Of a stretch of DNA of 64,000 nucleotides, positions 56,403-64,000 are shown piece after piece. The position numbers and the translations under genes were made by a program. The notes under the pieces were generated by a model. The model did not search any database and was not told the DNA's origin. It saw nothing but the letters and a program-made list of their open reading frames with translations. The stretch covers positions 124,001-188,000 of the forward strand of contig CAADGK010000039.1 of NCBI GenBank assembly GCA_900696515.1, given 5' to 3'. Position 1 is the first letter of the stretch; each line of letters opens with the position of its first letter. Source of the stretch: an uncultured Nitrosospira sp. (GTDB lineage Bacteria > Nitrospirota > Nitrospiria > Nitrospirales > Nitrospiraceae).

Positions 56403-58349
56403 ATGCGCGGTATTCTGAACTCCGTCTATGCATCCATTGCGATACGGCTTGTCACCGGCCTGCTGTGCGGGTTGGTCATCATCGGGATCCGCAGCACCGG
56501 CCTGCTCCAACAACTGGAACTCAATACCTACGATTGGCTGCTCCGCTCACGCCCGGCCCAGACGCTCAGTGCGCCGCGCATCGCCTATATCACGATCTCC
56601 GAGGAAGACATTCGCCGACAGGGACGGTGGCCGATTACGGATAAGACCCTCGTGCAAGCTCTCCGTCTCCTGCTCAGCTACCAGCCACGAGCCATCGGAG
56701 TGGACTTCTATCGCGACATCGAAGTGCCTCCCGGGCATAAGGAACTGATCGCACTGCTTCCCAAACATCCCCGAATCATCATGATCTCCCAGCTGGGTGG
56801 CGGAACGGTGGCCCGCATCCCGCCTCCGGCGGTGCTCCAAGGCAGCCAGCAGGTGGGGTTCAACGATATCCTCGTCGATCCCGACGGGCTGATCCGCCGA
56901 GCGCTGCTCTTTCAAGACGACGGTGACGACGTCGCGACCGCCTTTGCACTCAAACTGGCCACACTGTATCTGGCCCAGGACGGTATCGCGCCGGAACAGG
57001 ATCCGGTCATGCCGGAATGGATTCGCCTGGGACGAACAACCCTGCCGCCGTTCGCTTCCTCGGACGGAGGCTATGTGAATGCGGATGATGCCGGCTACCA
57101 GATCCTCCTGGACTTCGGCGCGGCAAGCCAGGCGCTCGAAACATTTTCATTGACGGACCTGCTGGAGGGGCGGATCGACAAACGCGCTCTGGCCGACCGC
57201 ATCGTCATGATCGGTGTGACGGCGGAGAGCGTGCCGGATGTGTTCCAGATCCCGGTCCCCTATGGAACACAGGGCCGTGACCAATTCCCCGGTGTCTTCC
57301 TGCACGGCATCATCACGGAGCAACTGCTTGCCGCCGCCATCGACGACCGGCGCCCCCTCCGTATGATGAGCGAAAGCCAAGAGATTGCCTGGACACTGGT
57401 CTGGGGAATGCTGGGAGGAGTGCTCGGAGGCTGGACACGATCCATCTGGCGTTTTTCTCTCATGACGCTCGCGGGCCTTCTGCTGATCACCCTGTCGGCC
57501 GTGCTGCTCTTCTTCTCGAGCTGGTGGGTGCCGGAAATCCCGCCTGCCTTCACCTGGTTTCTCGCCGTCGCGGTCGGCGTGGCCTCGACATTGGCACGGG
57601 AACAAAAGGACCGGACCGTGCTGATGCAACTCTTTTCCCAACACGTCTCGCGCGAGGTGGCCGACAAGATCTGGCAGGAACGGGACCAAGTACTGGAAGG
57701 CGGACTCCCGCAACCTCTTGAGCTCACGGCCACCGTGTTATTTTCAGACTTCAAAGGGTTTACCAGCGTCTCGGAAACGATGTCCCCCAAGGACTTGATG
57801 AGCTGGCTCAATGCTTACCTGGATGCCATGACGCAGGTCATCATCAACCACGGCGGTGTGATCGACGACTATGCCGGTGACGCCATCAAGGCCGATTTCG
57901 GCGTCCCGCTCAAACGCGAGACGAACGAGGAGGTGGCGAGAGATGCCATCAACGCGGTGACCTGTGCATTGGCGATGGAACAGGCCATGCTCACATTGAA
58001 TGAGGCGCATGTCCGGAAGGGCCTTCCCACGGTGGGCATGCGGATCGGCATCCATACAGGACCGTTGGTCGCCGGATGTTTAGGGAGCGCGCAACGCATG
58101 AAGTACACCACCATCGGTGACACGGTCAACACCGCCGCGCATCTGGAAAATTTCGGGAGAGGAACGATCGCGGAACCGCAGGGCCGTCGCCCCTGCCGGA
58201 TCCTCATCAGCGAGGTCACGGCTCAGCTGCTCGACAACCGCTTTCAATTGGAAGGGATCGGCGAAGTGGCGTTGAAAGGTAAAGCTCAGGCCCTGTCGGC
58301 ATTCCGTGTCGTCCCGCCGGACGTGGAGCGTCGCACCTTGGGGAGTTAG
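56403..58349 (+). CDS. CHASE2-domain membrane protein with class-III nucleotide cyclase domain
   Basis: 648 residues. An N-terminal helix (RLVTGLLCGLVIIGIRSTGL), an extracytoplasmic CHASE2 sensor (residues about 40-320: YDWLLRSRPAQTLSAPRIAY, ADRIVMIGVTAESVPDVFQI), three membrane helices (ETWTLVWGML-type region about 325-395) and a class-III cyclase domain from about residue 440. Metal Asp are D449 (FSDFKGFTS) and D493 (YAGDAIKADFG). The purine-contact Lys of adenylate cyclases is Asp489 here, and the transition-state Arg of NxxxR is His580 (NTAAHLE). Product is therefore uncertain. It senses a periplasmic signal next to the TPS-CHAT genes. Confidence 0.88.
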   Translation: MRGILNSVYASIAIRLVTGLLCGLVIIGIRSTGLLQQLELNTYDWLLRSRPAQTLSAPRIAYITISEEDIRRQGRWPITDKTLVQALRLLLSYQPRAIGVDFYRDIEVPPGHKELIALLPKHPRIIMISQLGGGTVARIPPPAVLQGSQQVGFNDILVDPDGLIRRALLFQDDGDDVATAFALKLATLYLAQDGIAPEQDPVMPEWIRLGRTTLPPFASSDGGYVNADDAGYQILLDFGAASQALETFSLTDLLEGRIDKRALADRIVMIGVTAESVPDVFQIPVPYGTQGRDQFPGVFLHGIITEQLLAAAIDDRRPLRMMSESQEIAWTLVWGMLGGVLGGWTRSIWRFSLMTLAGLLLITLSAVLLFFSSWWVPEIPPAFTWFLAVAVGVASTLAREQKDRTVLMQLFSQHVSREVADKIWQERDQVLEGGLPQPLELTATVLFSDFKGFTSVSETMSPKDLMSWLNAYLDAMTQVIINHGGVIDDYAGDAIKADFGVPLKRETNEEVARDAINAVTCALAMEQAMLTLNEAHVRKGLPTVGMRIGIHTGPLVAGCLGSAQRMKYTTIGDTVNTAAHLENFGRGTIAEPQGRRPCRILISEVTAQLLDNRFQLEGIGEVALKGKAQALSAFRVVPPDVERRTLGS

Positions 58350-58520
58350 AGGCTAGAAGTTGGAGGTGTGAGGTGCCTGCTTTCAACGTCCAACCTCACA
58401 GGTCCCGCTCAAGTCGTTTCACGCTTCACGAGGCCGGGTTTCACGTTTAAGGTTTCAGATTTCATGCTGTTAAAGAACTTGGAACATGAAACCTGAAATA
58501 TGAAACTTGGAACCGTCGGC
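58350..58520. repeat. Intergenic inverted word repeats (GAAGTTGGAGGTGTGAGG and AACCTGAAA families)
   Basis: GAGGCTAGAAGTTGGAGGTG on the left pairs with CAACGTCCAACCTCACAG; CACGTTTAAGGTTTCAGATT pairs with GGAACATGAAACCTGAAATA. It lies between the convergent cyclase and DUF928 genes, so may end both transcripts. Confidence 0.65.
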
Positions 58521-58528
58521 GGCAGTTT

Positions 58529-59290
58529 TCAGTGTTTGCGCATATTCTGGATACTTGACGCGACATCCCCGAGTCCGCCCTGTTCGAGCAAAGCCGTCTG
58601 CAGCTGAGGCAAGTCCGTATCAGCCGGATTGGCCTGCATCAAATCGGAAATGGCCATGAGCGCATCGTACCAGACGCCTGCTTCGGCATAACGCTTGGGA
58701 GCATCCGCTTTAGTCGGCTCACCCGATAAGGGCTGTTCCAGTTTGTCACGAGTGACCCGTTCTATGGCCCCCTTGGCCACAACATTGGCGGACGGCTCGT
58801 CGGGATCCATGACCAGCGACACTGACCAGTGATACCGTTCTCCAGGGACTAATTTCGCCTTGTAGTCGGCAAGCCGGATCTGCTGCACCCCGCCTCTGGC
58901 CGGGCTTGGAAGTTTCGTTTCGATGACCGGGGCATCGGCGTTGTCGGCGATGAGGGTGAATTCATAGACGAGATTGTGGTTGGTCGGGGTGAACCAAAAC
59001 AAAACCGGCTGCTCCTGAAGCGTGAACCCGACATGGTCGGGGGCCAAGAGGCTGATCATAGGAAGACTCTTGTTCGTCCCGCGCGTTCCCCCACCCCTCC
59101 TGAGCCCGGCAGCCGGAGCTCCTTTCCTCGGTGGGACATACATGATAGGTTTCGCCGTGGAATCGGACTTCGCTTGAGATGCTGTTGCTTGAGTGGTTTT
59201 TCCTTGTCCTTCCGCCGCTATGGAACCCCAGGGGAACGGGAACACCAGTCCCATTGCCGCACCGACGATGATCATGAAGCGTTTCATCAT
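58529..59290 (-). CDS. DUF928 family exported protein
   Basis: 253 residues; AAAGGAG lies 5-6 bases before the first ATG. Signal peptide (MIIVGAAMGLVFPFPWGSIA). The family pattern is visible: a basic Pro/Gly segment PPRKGAPAAGLRRGGGTRG, SLPMISLLAPDHVGFTLQEQ with PVLFWFTPTN, a core beta sandwich (YEFTLIADNADAPVIETKLP, ERYHWSVSLVMDPDEPSANV) and a helical end (VWYDALMAISDLMQANPA). DUF928 is mainly known from cyanobacteria, where it is encoded near CHAT, CHASE2 and haemagglutinin-type genes. It is convergent with the cyclase gene. Confidence 0.82.
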   Translation of the reverse strand: MMKRFMIIVGAAMGLVFPFPWGSIAAEGQGKTTQATASQAKSDSTAKPIMYVPPRKGAPAAGLRRGGGTRGTNKSLPMISLLAPDHVGFTLQEQPVLFWFTPTNHNLVYEFTLIADNADAPVIETKLPSPARGGVQQIRLADYKAKLVPGERYHWSVSLVMDPDEPSANVVAKGAIERVTRDKLEQPLSGEPTKADAPKRYAEAGVWYDALMAISDLMQANPADTDLPQLQTALLEQGGLGDVASSIQNMRKH

Positions 59291-59742
59291 GATCGCTCCT
59301 TTCTATAGCTCCCGCTGAGCCGACACAGTATGGCCTTGCCACATCAAATACAGATCTTCATCCGCAAGGGATTTCCGAGAGTTATCCCTTGCTCTGAGTG
59401 GCGCTTTTTTCTTATCGCTACCTGATGATACGAAGGTACACATGTTTGGATACATAATGTACACGCATCTCCTCCGCAATTCCACACATTCCGCGTGGAG
59501 TCACACAGCACCTCACAGACACAAGATCGGTGATTGTCGAGATCTATTTTATTAATTAGGAAGCATAATTCATTCCTCGATTGCCGCTCCTCCACAGCTG
59601 ATTCGGATGCAATCTTAGAATGTATTACTTATCAGCAGCTTATGAAAGCCGAAGGAGAAGCGTCGGGTTGAGTGAATCATATTACCCGTCTAGCCGGTTA
59701 CCAACTGTATCCTATTCGATTCTGTATCTTATTCGATTCATC
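59291..59742. other. AT-rich intergenic region upstream of DUF928, no supported gene
   Basis: About 450 bases, clearly AT-richer than the genes around it. It should contain the DUF928 promoter. A 17-base imperfect tandem repeat (GTATCCTATTCGATTCT then GTATCTTATTCGATTCA) lies at 59707-59740. Confidence 0.45.
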
Positions 59743-59976
59743 ATGGCTGGAGGCCGGATAGCGGTGGAAGCCGGAAGCTTGGCTGAGGAGCAATTCCCTC
59801 TTGCGGGCAAGGCGACATTCCTTGATAATGCCCCCACGATGGGTACGACGGCGAGACCCCGTTCTCTTGCAGGCAAGTTGGAATTTCGGCTGATCTCCAT
59901 CGGAATGTCCGTATTTGCCTACCTGCTCGAAAAAATGATCCTCCGGTCAGCTAAGGGCGGCAGAACCAACCCGTGA
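59743..59976 (+). CDS. Possible small protein, unsupported by family
   Basis: 77 residues (MAGGRIAVEAGSLAEEQF to RSAKGGRTNP) with a hydrophobic patch LISIGMSVFAYLLEKMIL near the end. The frame is open further upstream to 59620. There is no clear ribosome binding site and no recognised family, so it may be spurious. Confidence 0.25.
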   Translation: MAGGRIAVEAGSLAEEQFPLAGKATFLDNAPTMGTTARPRSLAGKLEFRLISIGMSVFAYLLEKMILRSAKGGRTNP

Positions 59977-59984
59977 GGGTGGCA

Positions 59985-60068
59985 TTGTGAAGCGTTGTGC
60001 GTGAAGCGTATTTCGTTTTCGGATCAGGACGTTTCACACTTCACGTACGACGCGTTACGTTTCAGAGA
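59985..60068. repeat. Intergenic inverted word repeat (GTGAAGCGTTGTGCGTGAAGCGT / CACACTTCACG)
   Basis: TGTGAAGCGTTGTGCGTGAA then GCGTA on the left pairs with ACGTTTCACACTTCACGTAC and GTTACGTTTCAG on the right, between a gene-poor stretch and the 3' end of the stress-kinase gene. Confidence 0.6.
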
Positions 60069-60082
60069 AACTTACCGATCCG

Positions 60083-62167
60083 TTAACGCCGGCTGGTGAG
60101 ATCCAGCACCAACCCGATAATCAGCAGTCCGGCGACGATCCCGAATGAGACCGAGACCCAATTGGCGGCCGTCGCCGAGGTTGCCGTCAGCCCGCTGGCA
60201 AGAATACTCGCGGCGGCGGTCAACCCCACGGCAAGACGCCGCCCTGTGCGGCGCACCGTATCCTCCAGGGAATTCGCCTTGAAATTGACGACCAACTTCT
60301 GGCCTGGGCGGGCGCCGATGAGGTGTTCAATCGCTTCGACGGCCCGCTCGGCGCGGACTTTCAACTTCTGCGACTGATACACCAGGGCTTTCGGATCCAG
60401 GGCGGCCCCCATCCGTTTCATCATCAATCGCATCAAAAACTGGCCCGCGACACGGTACGGATCAAGCGTGGGATCAAGCTGCGCGGTCGCGAGCTGCACT
60501 TGCGCAAGCGCCTTGGCCGCAAGGGTCAATGAGGCCGGCAGCGGAACACCGTGTCGAACCCCGATCCCGCTCATTTCCTGGAGCAGCGGTCCGATCTGCA
60601 TGTCGGCCAGGGCCGCCGTACGGTATTTTGAGATCATTTCGCCGATGTCGCTCTGAAACCGGGGTACATCCAGATCGCTCCGGTCAAGCGATCCGGCCAT
60701 CATGAGGATCACGTCGCTCAGGAAGACCGTATCTTCTTTCCACAGGGCCATCAGCAACAATAAGAGATGCTCGCGCACATTGGCATCCACCGCCCCGACC
60801 ATGCCGAAATCCAGAAGGTAGATACGGTCCTTCCACCACATGAGATTGCCGGGGTGAGGATCCGCATGAAAAAACCCTTCGACGATGATTTGTTTGTAGA
60901 AACTTTCCAGGAGCTGACGGGCGGCCTCGACGCGTTCCGGACCTTCCTGTGCCTGGGCGATCTTGCCCCCCTGAATCTCTTCCATCACCAATAATCGGCC
61001 GGTCGACAAGTCCCGGTACACGGACGGAACCGCCAACCGGTCATAGTCCGCGAGCACCGTCTGCATCCGTCCGATGTTCTCGATTTCCTGGCGGAAGTCG
61101 AGCTCGCGCTGAAGGGACGTGGAGAGGTGTTTGAACACGGCCTCCATATTGACCACTTGGTTGAGCGCGGGACGCTTGCCCACCTTCTCGGCAAAGACCT
61201 CCAGGAGGGCCAGGTCCTGCTCAATTTCCGCCCGCGCCGTGGGCCGCTGAATCTTGACGACCACCCGGTCGCCGTTTTCGAGCGTGGCCCGATGCACCTG
61301 CGCGATGGTCCCGGCCGCGAGCGGTTTGGGATCAATCGACTCGAACACATCCTCCCACGGCACCCGCAATTCCTGTTCGGCTACCCGAACGACTTCGCTC
61401 TCGGACATCGGCGGCACGTGACTCTGCAACATGGCAAGCTCTTCGATGTATTCCGCCGGAAGCAGATCGGGGCGAGTCGACAGCACCTGCCCCAGCTTCG
61501 AGAAGGTGGGACCCAGTTCTTCCAGCGCTGAGCGGAGACGCTTGGCCTGCTGGCGGCGTGTGGCGATGTCCGATGCGGCAGGTTTGCTCAACAGTTCCTG
61601 TATGCCATGCTTGGCCATCACGGTGGCGATTTTCACGGCTCGCGCTCCCATGTGAGGCTCGGAAACGGGAGCCTCGGCCTGGGAAGACGAGACCGGCGCA
61701 GCTGATGCCTGGTACCCGTCGGCCAGCAACTGCGTATTCACGATGATCACGGTGCAACGGGAATTGTGACTGATCCGGTTCGGAACATTGCCGAGCAAAA
61801 ACTCTTTTCTCCCCGCCATGCCCGAATTGCCCACCACCAGGACATCGACGGCTTCCTGCTCGGCGGCGCGGACGATGGCCAACGCCGGGTCATCATCCAT
61901 GACGACGAGCGCATGGCCCCGCTCCCCGACCAGCTGCCGGACGAAATCCGCCAGTTCATGCTTCGCGGCCGCCGCTTGCGTGTGCTCCGCCGTACCAAAT
62001 TCGGTAGCGGAGGGATGCTGCGGCAGGATGACCTGCACCACGAACAGGTCCGCACCGTAGCGATCCGCGAATTGGGCGGCCCAACGGACCGCCTGATCCG
62101 CTGTTTTGGTGCGGTCGGTGCCGACCATGACACGCCCGATGGTGTGGTGCTGCGACTGATCGTTCAT
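60083..62167 (-). CDS. Universal-stress-domain / ABC1-UbiB kinase-like fusion protein
   Basis: 694 residues in two parts. Residues about 10-150 form a UspA-type domain (GRVMVGTDRTKTADQAVRWA, VDVLVVGNSGMAGRKEFLLG, CTVIIVN). Residues about 175-630 are an ABC1/UbiB atypical kinase: FSKLGQVLSTRPDLLP (KxGQ), AGTIAQVHRATLENGDRVVV and KIQRP (Ala-rich loop and Lys), HADPHPGNLMW (catalytic) and LLDFGMVG (metal). Two hydrophobic helices end the protein (LTAAASILASGLTATSATAA, VSFGIVAGLLIIGLVLDL). UbiB homologues support quinone synthesis and lipid handling. Fusion to UspA is unusual. It is divergent from the cNMP-binding gene. Confidence 0.88.
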   Translation of the reverse strand: MNDQSQHHTIGRVMVGTDRTKTADQAVRWAAQFADRYGADLFVVQVILPQHPSATEFGTAEHTQAAAAKHELADFVRQLVGERGHALVVMDDDPALAIVRAAEQEAVDVLVVGNSGMAGRKEFLLGNVPNRISHNSRCTVIIVNTQLLADGYQASAAPVSSSQAEAPVSEPHMGARAVKIATVMAKHGIQELLSKPAASDIATRRQQAKRLRSALEELGPTFSKLGQVLSTRPDLLPAEYIEELAMLQSHVPPMSESEVVRVAEQELRVPWEDVFESIDPKPLAAGTIAQVHRATLENGDRVVVKIQRPTARAEIEQDLALLEVFAEKVGKRPALNQVVNMEAVFKHLSTSLQRELDFRQEIENIGRMQTVLADYDRLAVPSVYRDLSTGRLLVMEEIQGGKIAQAQEGPERVEAARQLLESFYKQIIVEGFFHADPHPGNLMWWKDRIYLLDFGMVGAVDANVREHLLLLLMALWKEDTVFLSDVILMMAGSLDRSDLDVPRFQSDIGEMISKYRTAALADMQIGPLLQEMSGIGVRHGVPLPASLTLAAKALAQVQLATAQLDPTLDPYRVAGQFLMRLMMKRMGAALDPKALVYQSQKLKVRAERAVEAIEHLIGARPGQKLVVNFKANSLEDTVRRTGRRLAVGLTAAASILASGLTATSATAANWVSVSFGIVAGLLIIGLVLDLTSRR

Positions 62168-62320
62168 AGAATAACCCTTATTGATAATGCCTACATCGAA
62201 CCTGCGAAGAACAATTTCCCGTGGAGTATGACGAGAACCTTCCTCAAAATCAAACAGCGATTTCTACGAGTCCGAGGGCTCGAAAAATGGTCGACCTCCA
62301 TGATAGAAGGATCCCGATCC

Positions 62321-62962
62321 ATGCACTTCGACATCACCACAGCCATCGGTTTTCTCGGCGGTGCGTTTTATCTCGCCAGTCACTACCAGAAAGACATGGT
62401 GTCGCTGCGCGTCCTGGCCCTGGCCAGCAATGTGCTCTCCCTCATCTTCGGGCTCCTGCACTCGCACTTCGACATGATGAAGATGGTGGAGCTGCCGGAG
62501 AATATCCTGAACGCGATCCTGCTCCCGGTGAATGCCAAACGGCTGAGCGAAATTCTCCGGCTGACGAAGCAAATCGAACAGGCCACCGTGGAATCGCCGA
62601 TTTCGGAATGGCTGTTGCCGCACATGCATCTCAAGAAACACCGGGCCGGAGACGTGCTCTTCAAGAAAGGGGACAAGGCTCACGAAATCGTCTACGTGGC
62701 CGCCGGACGGCTCAAGCTGCAGGAAGTCAACCACTTCATCGAGCCCGGCGAGTTGATCGGCGAGATCGGACTCTTCTCAGGCGAGAAGGTGCGCACTATG
62801 ACCGTGCTCTGCGAGACGGACTGCGAACTCTACAAGATGACCGATGAAATGATCTATCACCTGTACTATCAGAATCCAAAGCTCGGCTTCTTTTTCATGC
62901 GGCTGATCGTCGAGCGGCTGCTGCGGGACATCCGGCGTCACACGAGCGGGTCGGAAACGTAA
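62321..62962 (+). CDS. Membrane-tethered cyclic-nucleotide-binding (CRP-like) protein without HTH
   Basis: 213 residues from the ATG at 62321 (AAGGA about 10 bases upstream); ATGs at 62228 and 62300 are alternatives. Two hydrophobic segments at the N-terminus (ITTAIGFLGGAFYLASHY and RVLALASNVLSLIFGLLH) are followed by a linker helix, then a cNMP-binding domain: HRAGDVLFKKGDKAHEIVYV, AAGRLKLQEV, EPGELIGEIGLFSGEKVRTM and ETDCELYKMTDEMIYHLY. There is no DNA-binding domain after it. It could sense a cyclic nucleotide at the membrane, like the Popeye-type arrangement. It is divergent from the stress-kinase gene, with about 150 bases between. Confidence 0.75.
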   Translation: MHFDITTAIGFLGGAFYLASHYQKDMVSLRVLALASNVLSLIFGLLHSHFDMMKMVELPENILNAILLPVNAKRLSEILRLTKQIEQATVESPISEWLLPHMHLKKHRAGDVLFKKGDKAHEIVYVAAGRLKLQEVNHFIEPGELIGEIGLFSGEKVRTMTVLCETDCELYKMTDEMIYHLYYQNPKLGFFFMRLIVERLLRDIRRHTSGSET

Positions 62963-62964
62963 CT

Positions 62965-63120
62965 GATATCCGGACTGCGTATCTCGTGAAGCGTGAGACG
63001 ATCACGGATGGAGACCTGAGGTTGGAAGTTGGAGGCCCGAGGCGCAAGAGACACACCTCTCACCTCCTACCTTAATCCTCTCATTCCCCGACGTGCGACG
63101 CTTCACACTTCACGGCTTTT
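62965..63120. repeat. Intergenic inverted word repeats (GTGAAGCGTGAGACG and GGTTGGAAGTTGGAGG families)
   Basis: ATCTCGTGAAGCGTGAGACG, then AGGTTGGAAGTTGGAGGCCC on the left, and CTCTCACCTCCTACC with CGACGCTTCACACTTCACGG on the right. The same combination recurs at 63790-63905. Confidence 0.65.
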
Positions 63121-63358
63121 GGACACTTCGCTCATCCGATGGCCCCTTGTACCAATTGGTTCACCCCCGGGGTGGCAATTCGTACGGGCCTGACGCCTGC
63201 CATCCCCGGTATCGTCACTATCTGACACAAACACACCATAACGCAGGGTTTTGATCCGGTCTGCCAAGGTAAGCTGGTTGTACGCCGCTAGCATATGGGT
63301 TGCATAAACCCGTAATTCCTACGCGAGGTTACAGCCATCCTGAGAGGGACCCATCACC

Positions 63359-63781
63359 ATGACTGACGTTTACAAATCAACGGTTCTCAGCCTCTTGATG
63401 ACCTTGGCCGTACTCCCCCTCTGGCAGACCACAGAAGCAGCCGACACTGTGCGTGGACGCCACAGCCTGATCCACCGCCCACAGATCCACCAGGCTCCTG
63501 CCCTGAGGCCGGCCCCTTCGGCGCCCCAGCCTCAACTCCCGTCGTCTTCCCCTTCCCTCGCGACGCCTTCACGGCCCGTTCAACGAAAAATCGTGAAGCG
63601 ACCCGCTGCGCCTGCATCATCCCTTGCGGTGGTCGACCCGACGGCGCCGGGAGCGCCAGACAATTCAGCACGCATGAGTTCGCCGCCGCCACCCCCTCAA
63701 TCCGATATTCCCGACGACGACCAGCCAGAACCGGATCTGTTACCTCCGCCGGAACCGCAAGAATCATCCGACAACCAATAG
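63359..63781 (+). CDS. Proline-rich secreted protein, function unknown
   Basis: 140 residues with GAGAGGG upstream of the ATG. Signal peptide (TVLSLLMTLAVLPLWQTTEA). The mature part is low-complexity: Pro, Ala, Ser and Gln, then an acidic Pro-rich end (PPPPPQSDIPDDDQPEPDLL). Such chains are typically unfolded linkers in the periplasm or on the surface. No domain seen. Confidence 0.6.
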   Translation: MTDVYKSTVLSLLMTLAVLPLWQTTEAADTVRGRHSLIHRPQIHQAPALRPAPSAPQPQLPSSSPSLATPSRPVQRKIVKRPAAPASSLAVVDPTAPGAPDNSARMSSPPPPPQSDIPDDDQPEPDLLPPPEPQESSDNQ

Positions 63782-63789
63782 ATGTAGAT

Positions 63790-63905
63790 CGTGCTCCTCG
63801 TGAAGCGTGTATAGCGGGACGCGTGAGGTTGGAAGTTGGAGGCAGACGTCCCAGCCCTCCAACCTCTGGCCTCTAACTCCCCAAGGCGCGACGCTTCACG
63901 AATTG
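63790..63905. repeat. Intergenic inverted word repeats (GTGAAGCGTGTATAGCG and GAGGTTGGAAGTTGGAGG families)
   Basis: CTCGTGAAGCGTGTATAGCG and GTGAGGTTGGAAGTTGGAGG pair with GCCCTCCAACCTCTGGCCTC and GCGCGACGCTTCACGAATTG. About 95 bases to the window edge hold no further supported gene. Confidence 0.65.
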
Positions 63906-64000
63906 TTGCCGCGTCGCAGACGCATGTATGAGTAAGAGCCTGTCCAAGATCCGAGTTTCGTTTGTCCATCAGTCAAGAATCCGTATACTACAACGGGAAG

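Overview
The window looks like chromosome from a GC-rich, Gram-negative bacterium, most plausibly a Nitrospira-like member of the Nitrospirota. That placement is inference: it rests on the mix of Tol-Pal outer-membrane genes, a DUF5069 protein, many secreted proteins of unknown family, and a surface cluster that otherwise resembles cyanobacterial loci. There is no rRNA, no CRISPR array and no insertion sequence. Three tRNA genes are present (Asp-GTC, Val-TAC, Arg-ACG).

Layout. 1-4196 (minus strand): tolQ-tolR-tolA-tolB-pal, with pal running off the left edge. 4269-4556: two tRNAs. 4670-14904: xerD, an LpoA-like periplasmic binding protein, a site-2 protease overlapping trpS, a glyoxalase-II-like hydrolase, small secreted proteins, a Ycf46-like AAA ATPase and an NlpC/P60-like lipoprotein. 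15103-19052: small hypothetical, PilZ and DUF5069 genes, ending in an AT-richer patch that carries a possible HEPN RNase with a small upstream partner. 19135-25189: gltB-gltD for ammonium assimilation. 25423-36936: prenyl diphosphate synthase, DUF1015, a sigma-54 response regulator, an amgK-murU pair for muramic-acid recycling, VanZ, a GH57 glycosidase, a GalT-like enzyme with an HSHSQ motif, a CCA-adding or poly(A) polymerase and an orphan ThiS/MoaD carrier. 37365-43969: a Lys/Gly/His-repeat exported protein, tRNA-Arg followed by a repeat array seeded by its own 3' end, an ammonium transporter, a FlgO-like protein, thiD, a hydrolase and a class-II phosphodiesterase-like protein.

44647-59290 is the most unusual part. 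Two paralogous secreted proteins share an N-terminal region I do not recognise; one ends in a C-type-lectin domain, the other in SpaA-like beta domains. They are followed by a two-partner-secretion exoprotein, its TpsB transporter, an exported TPR-CHAT protease-like protein, a CHASE2 cyclase with altered active-site residues and a convergent DUF928 gene. Together these look like a surface adhesin export, processing and sensing module. 60083-62962 holds a universal-stress/UbiB-kinase fusion divergent from a membrane-tethered cyclic-nucleotide-binding protein.

Many intergenic gaps from 27.9 kb onward contain the same short inverted words (GTGAAGCGT/ACGCTTCAC, TGAAACCTGAAAC/GTTTCAGGTTTCA, TTGGAAGTTGGAGG/CCTCCAACCTC), which form an unexplained dispersed repeat family. 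Product calls come from reading motifs and domain order; no database search was run.
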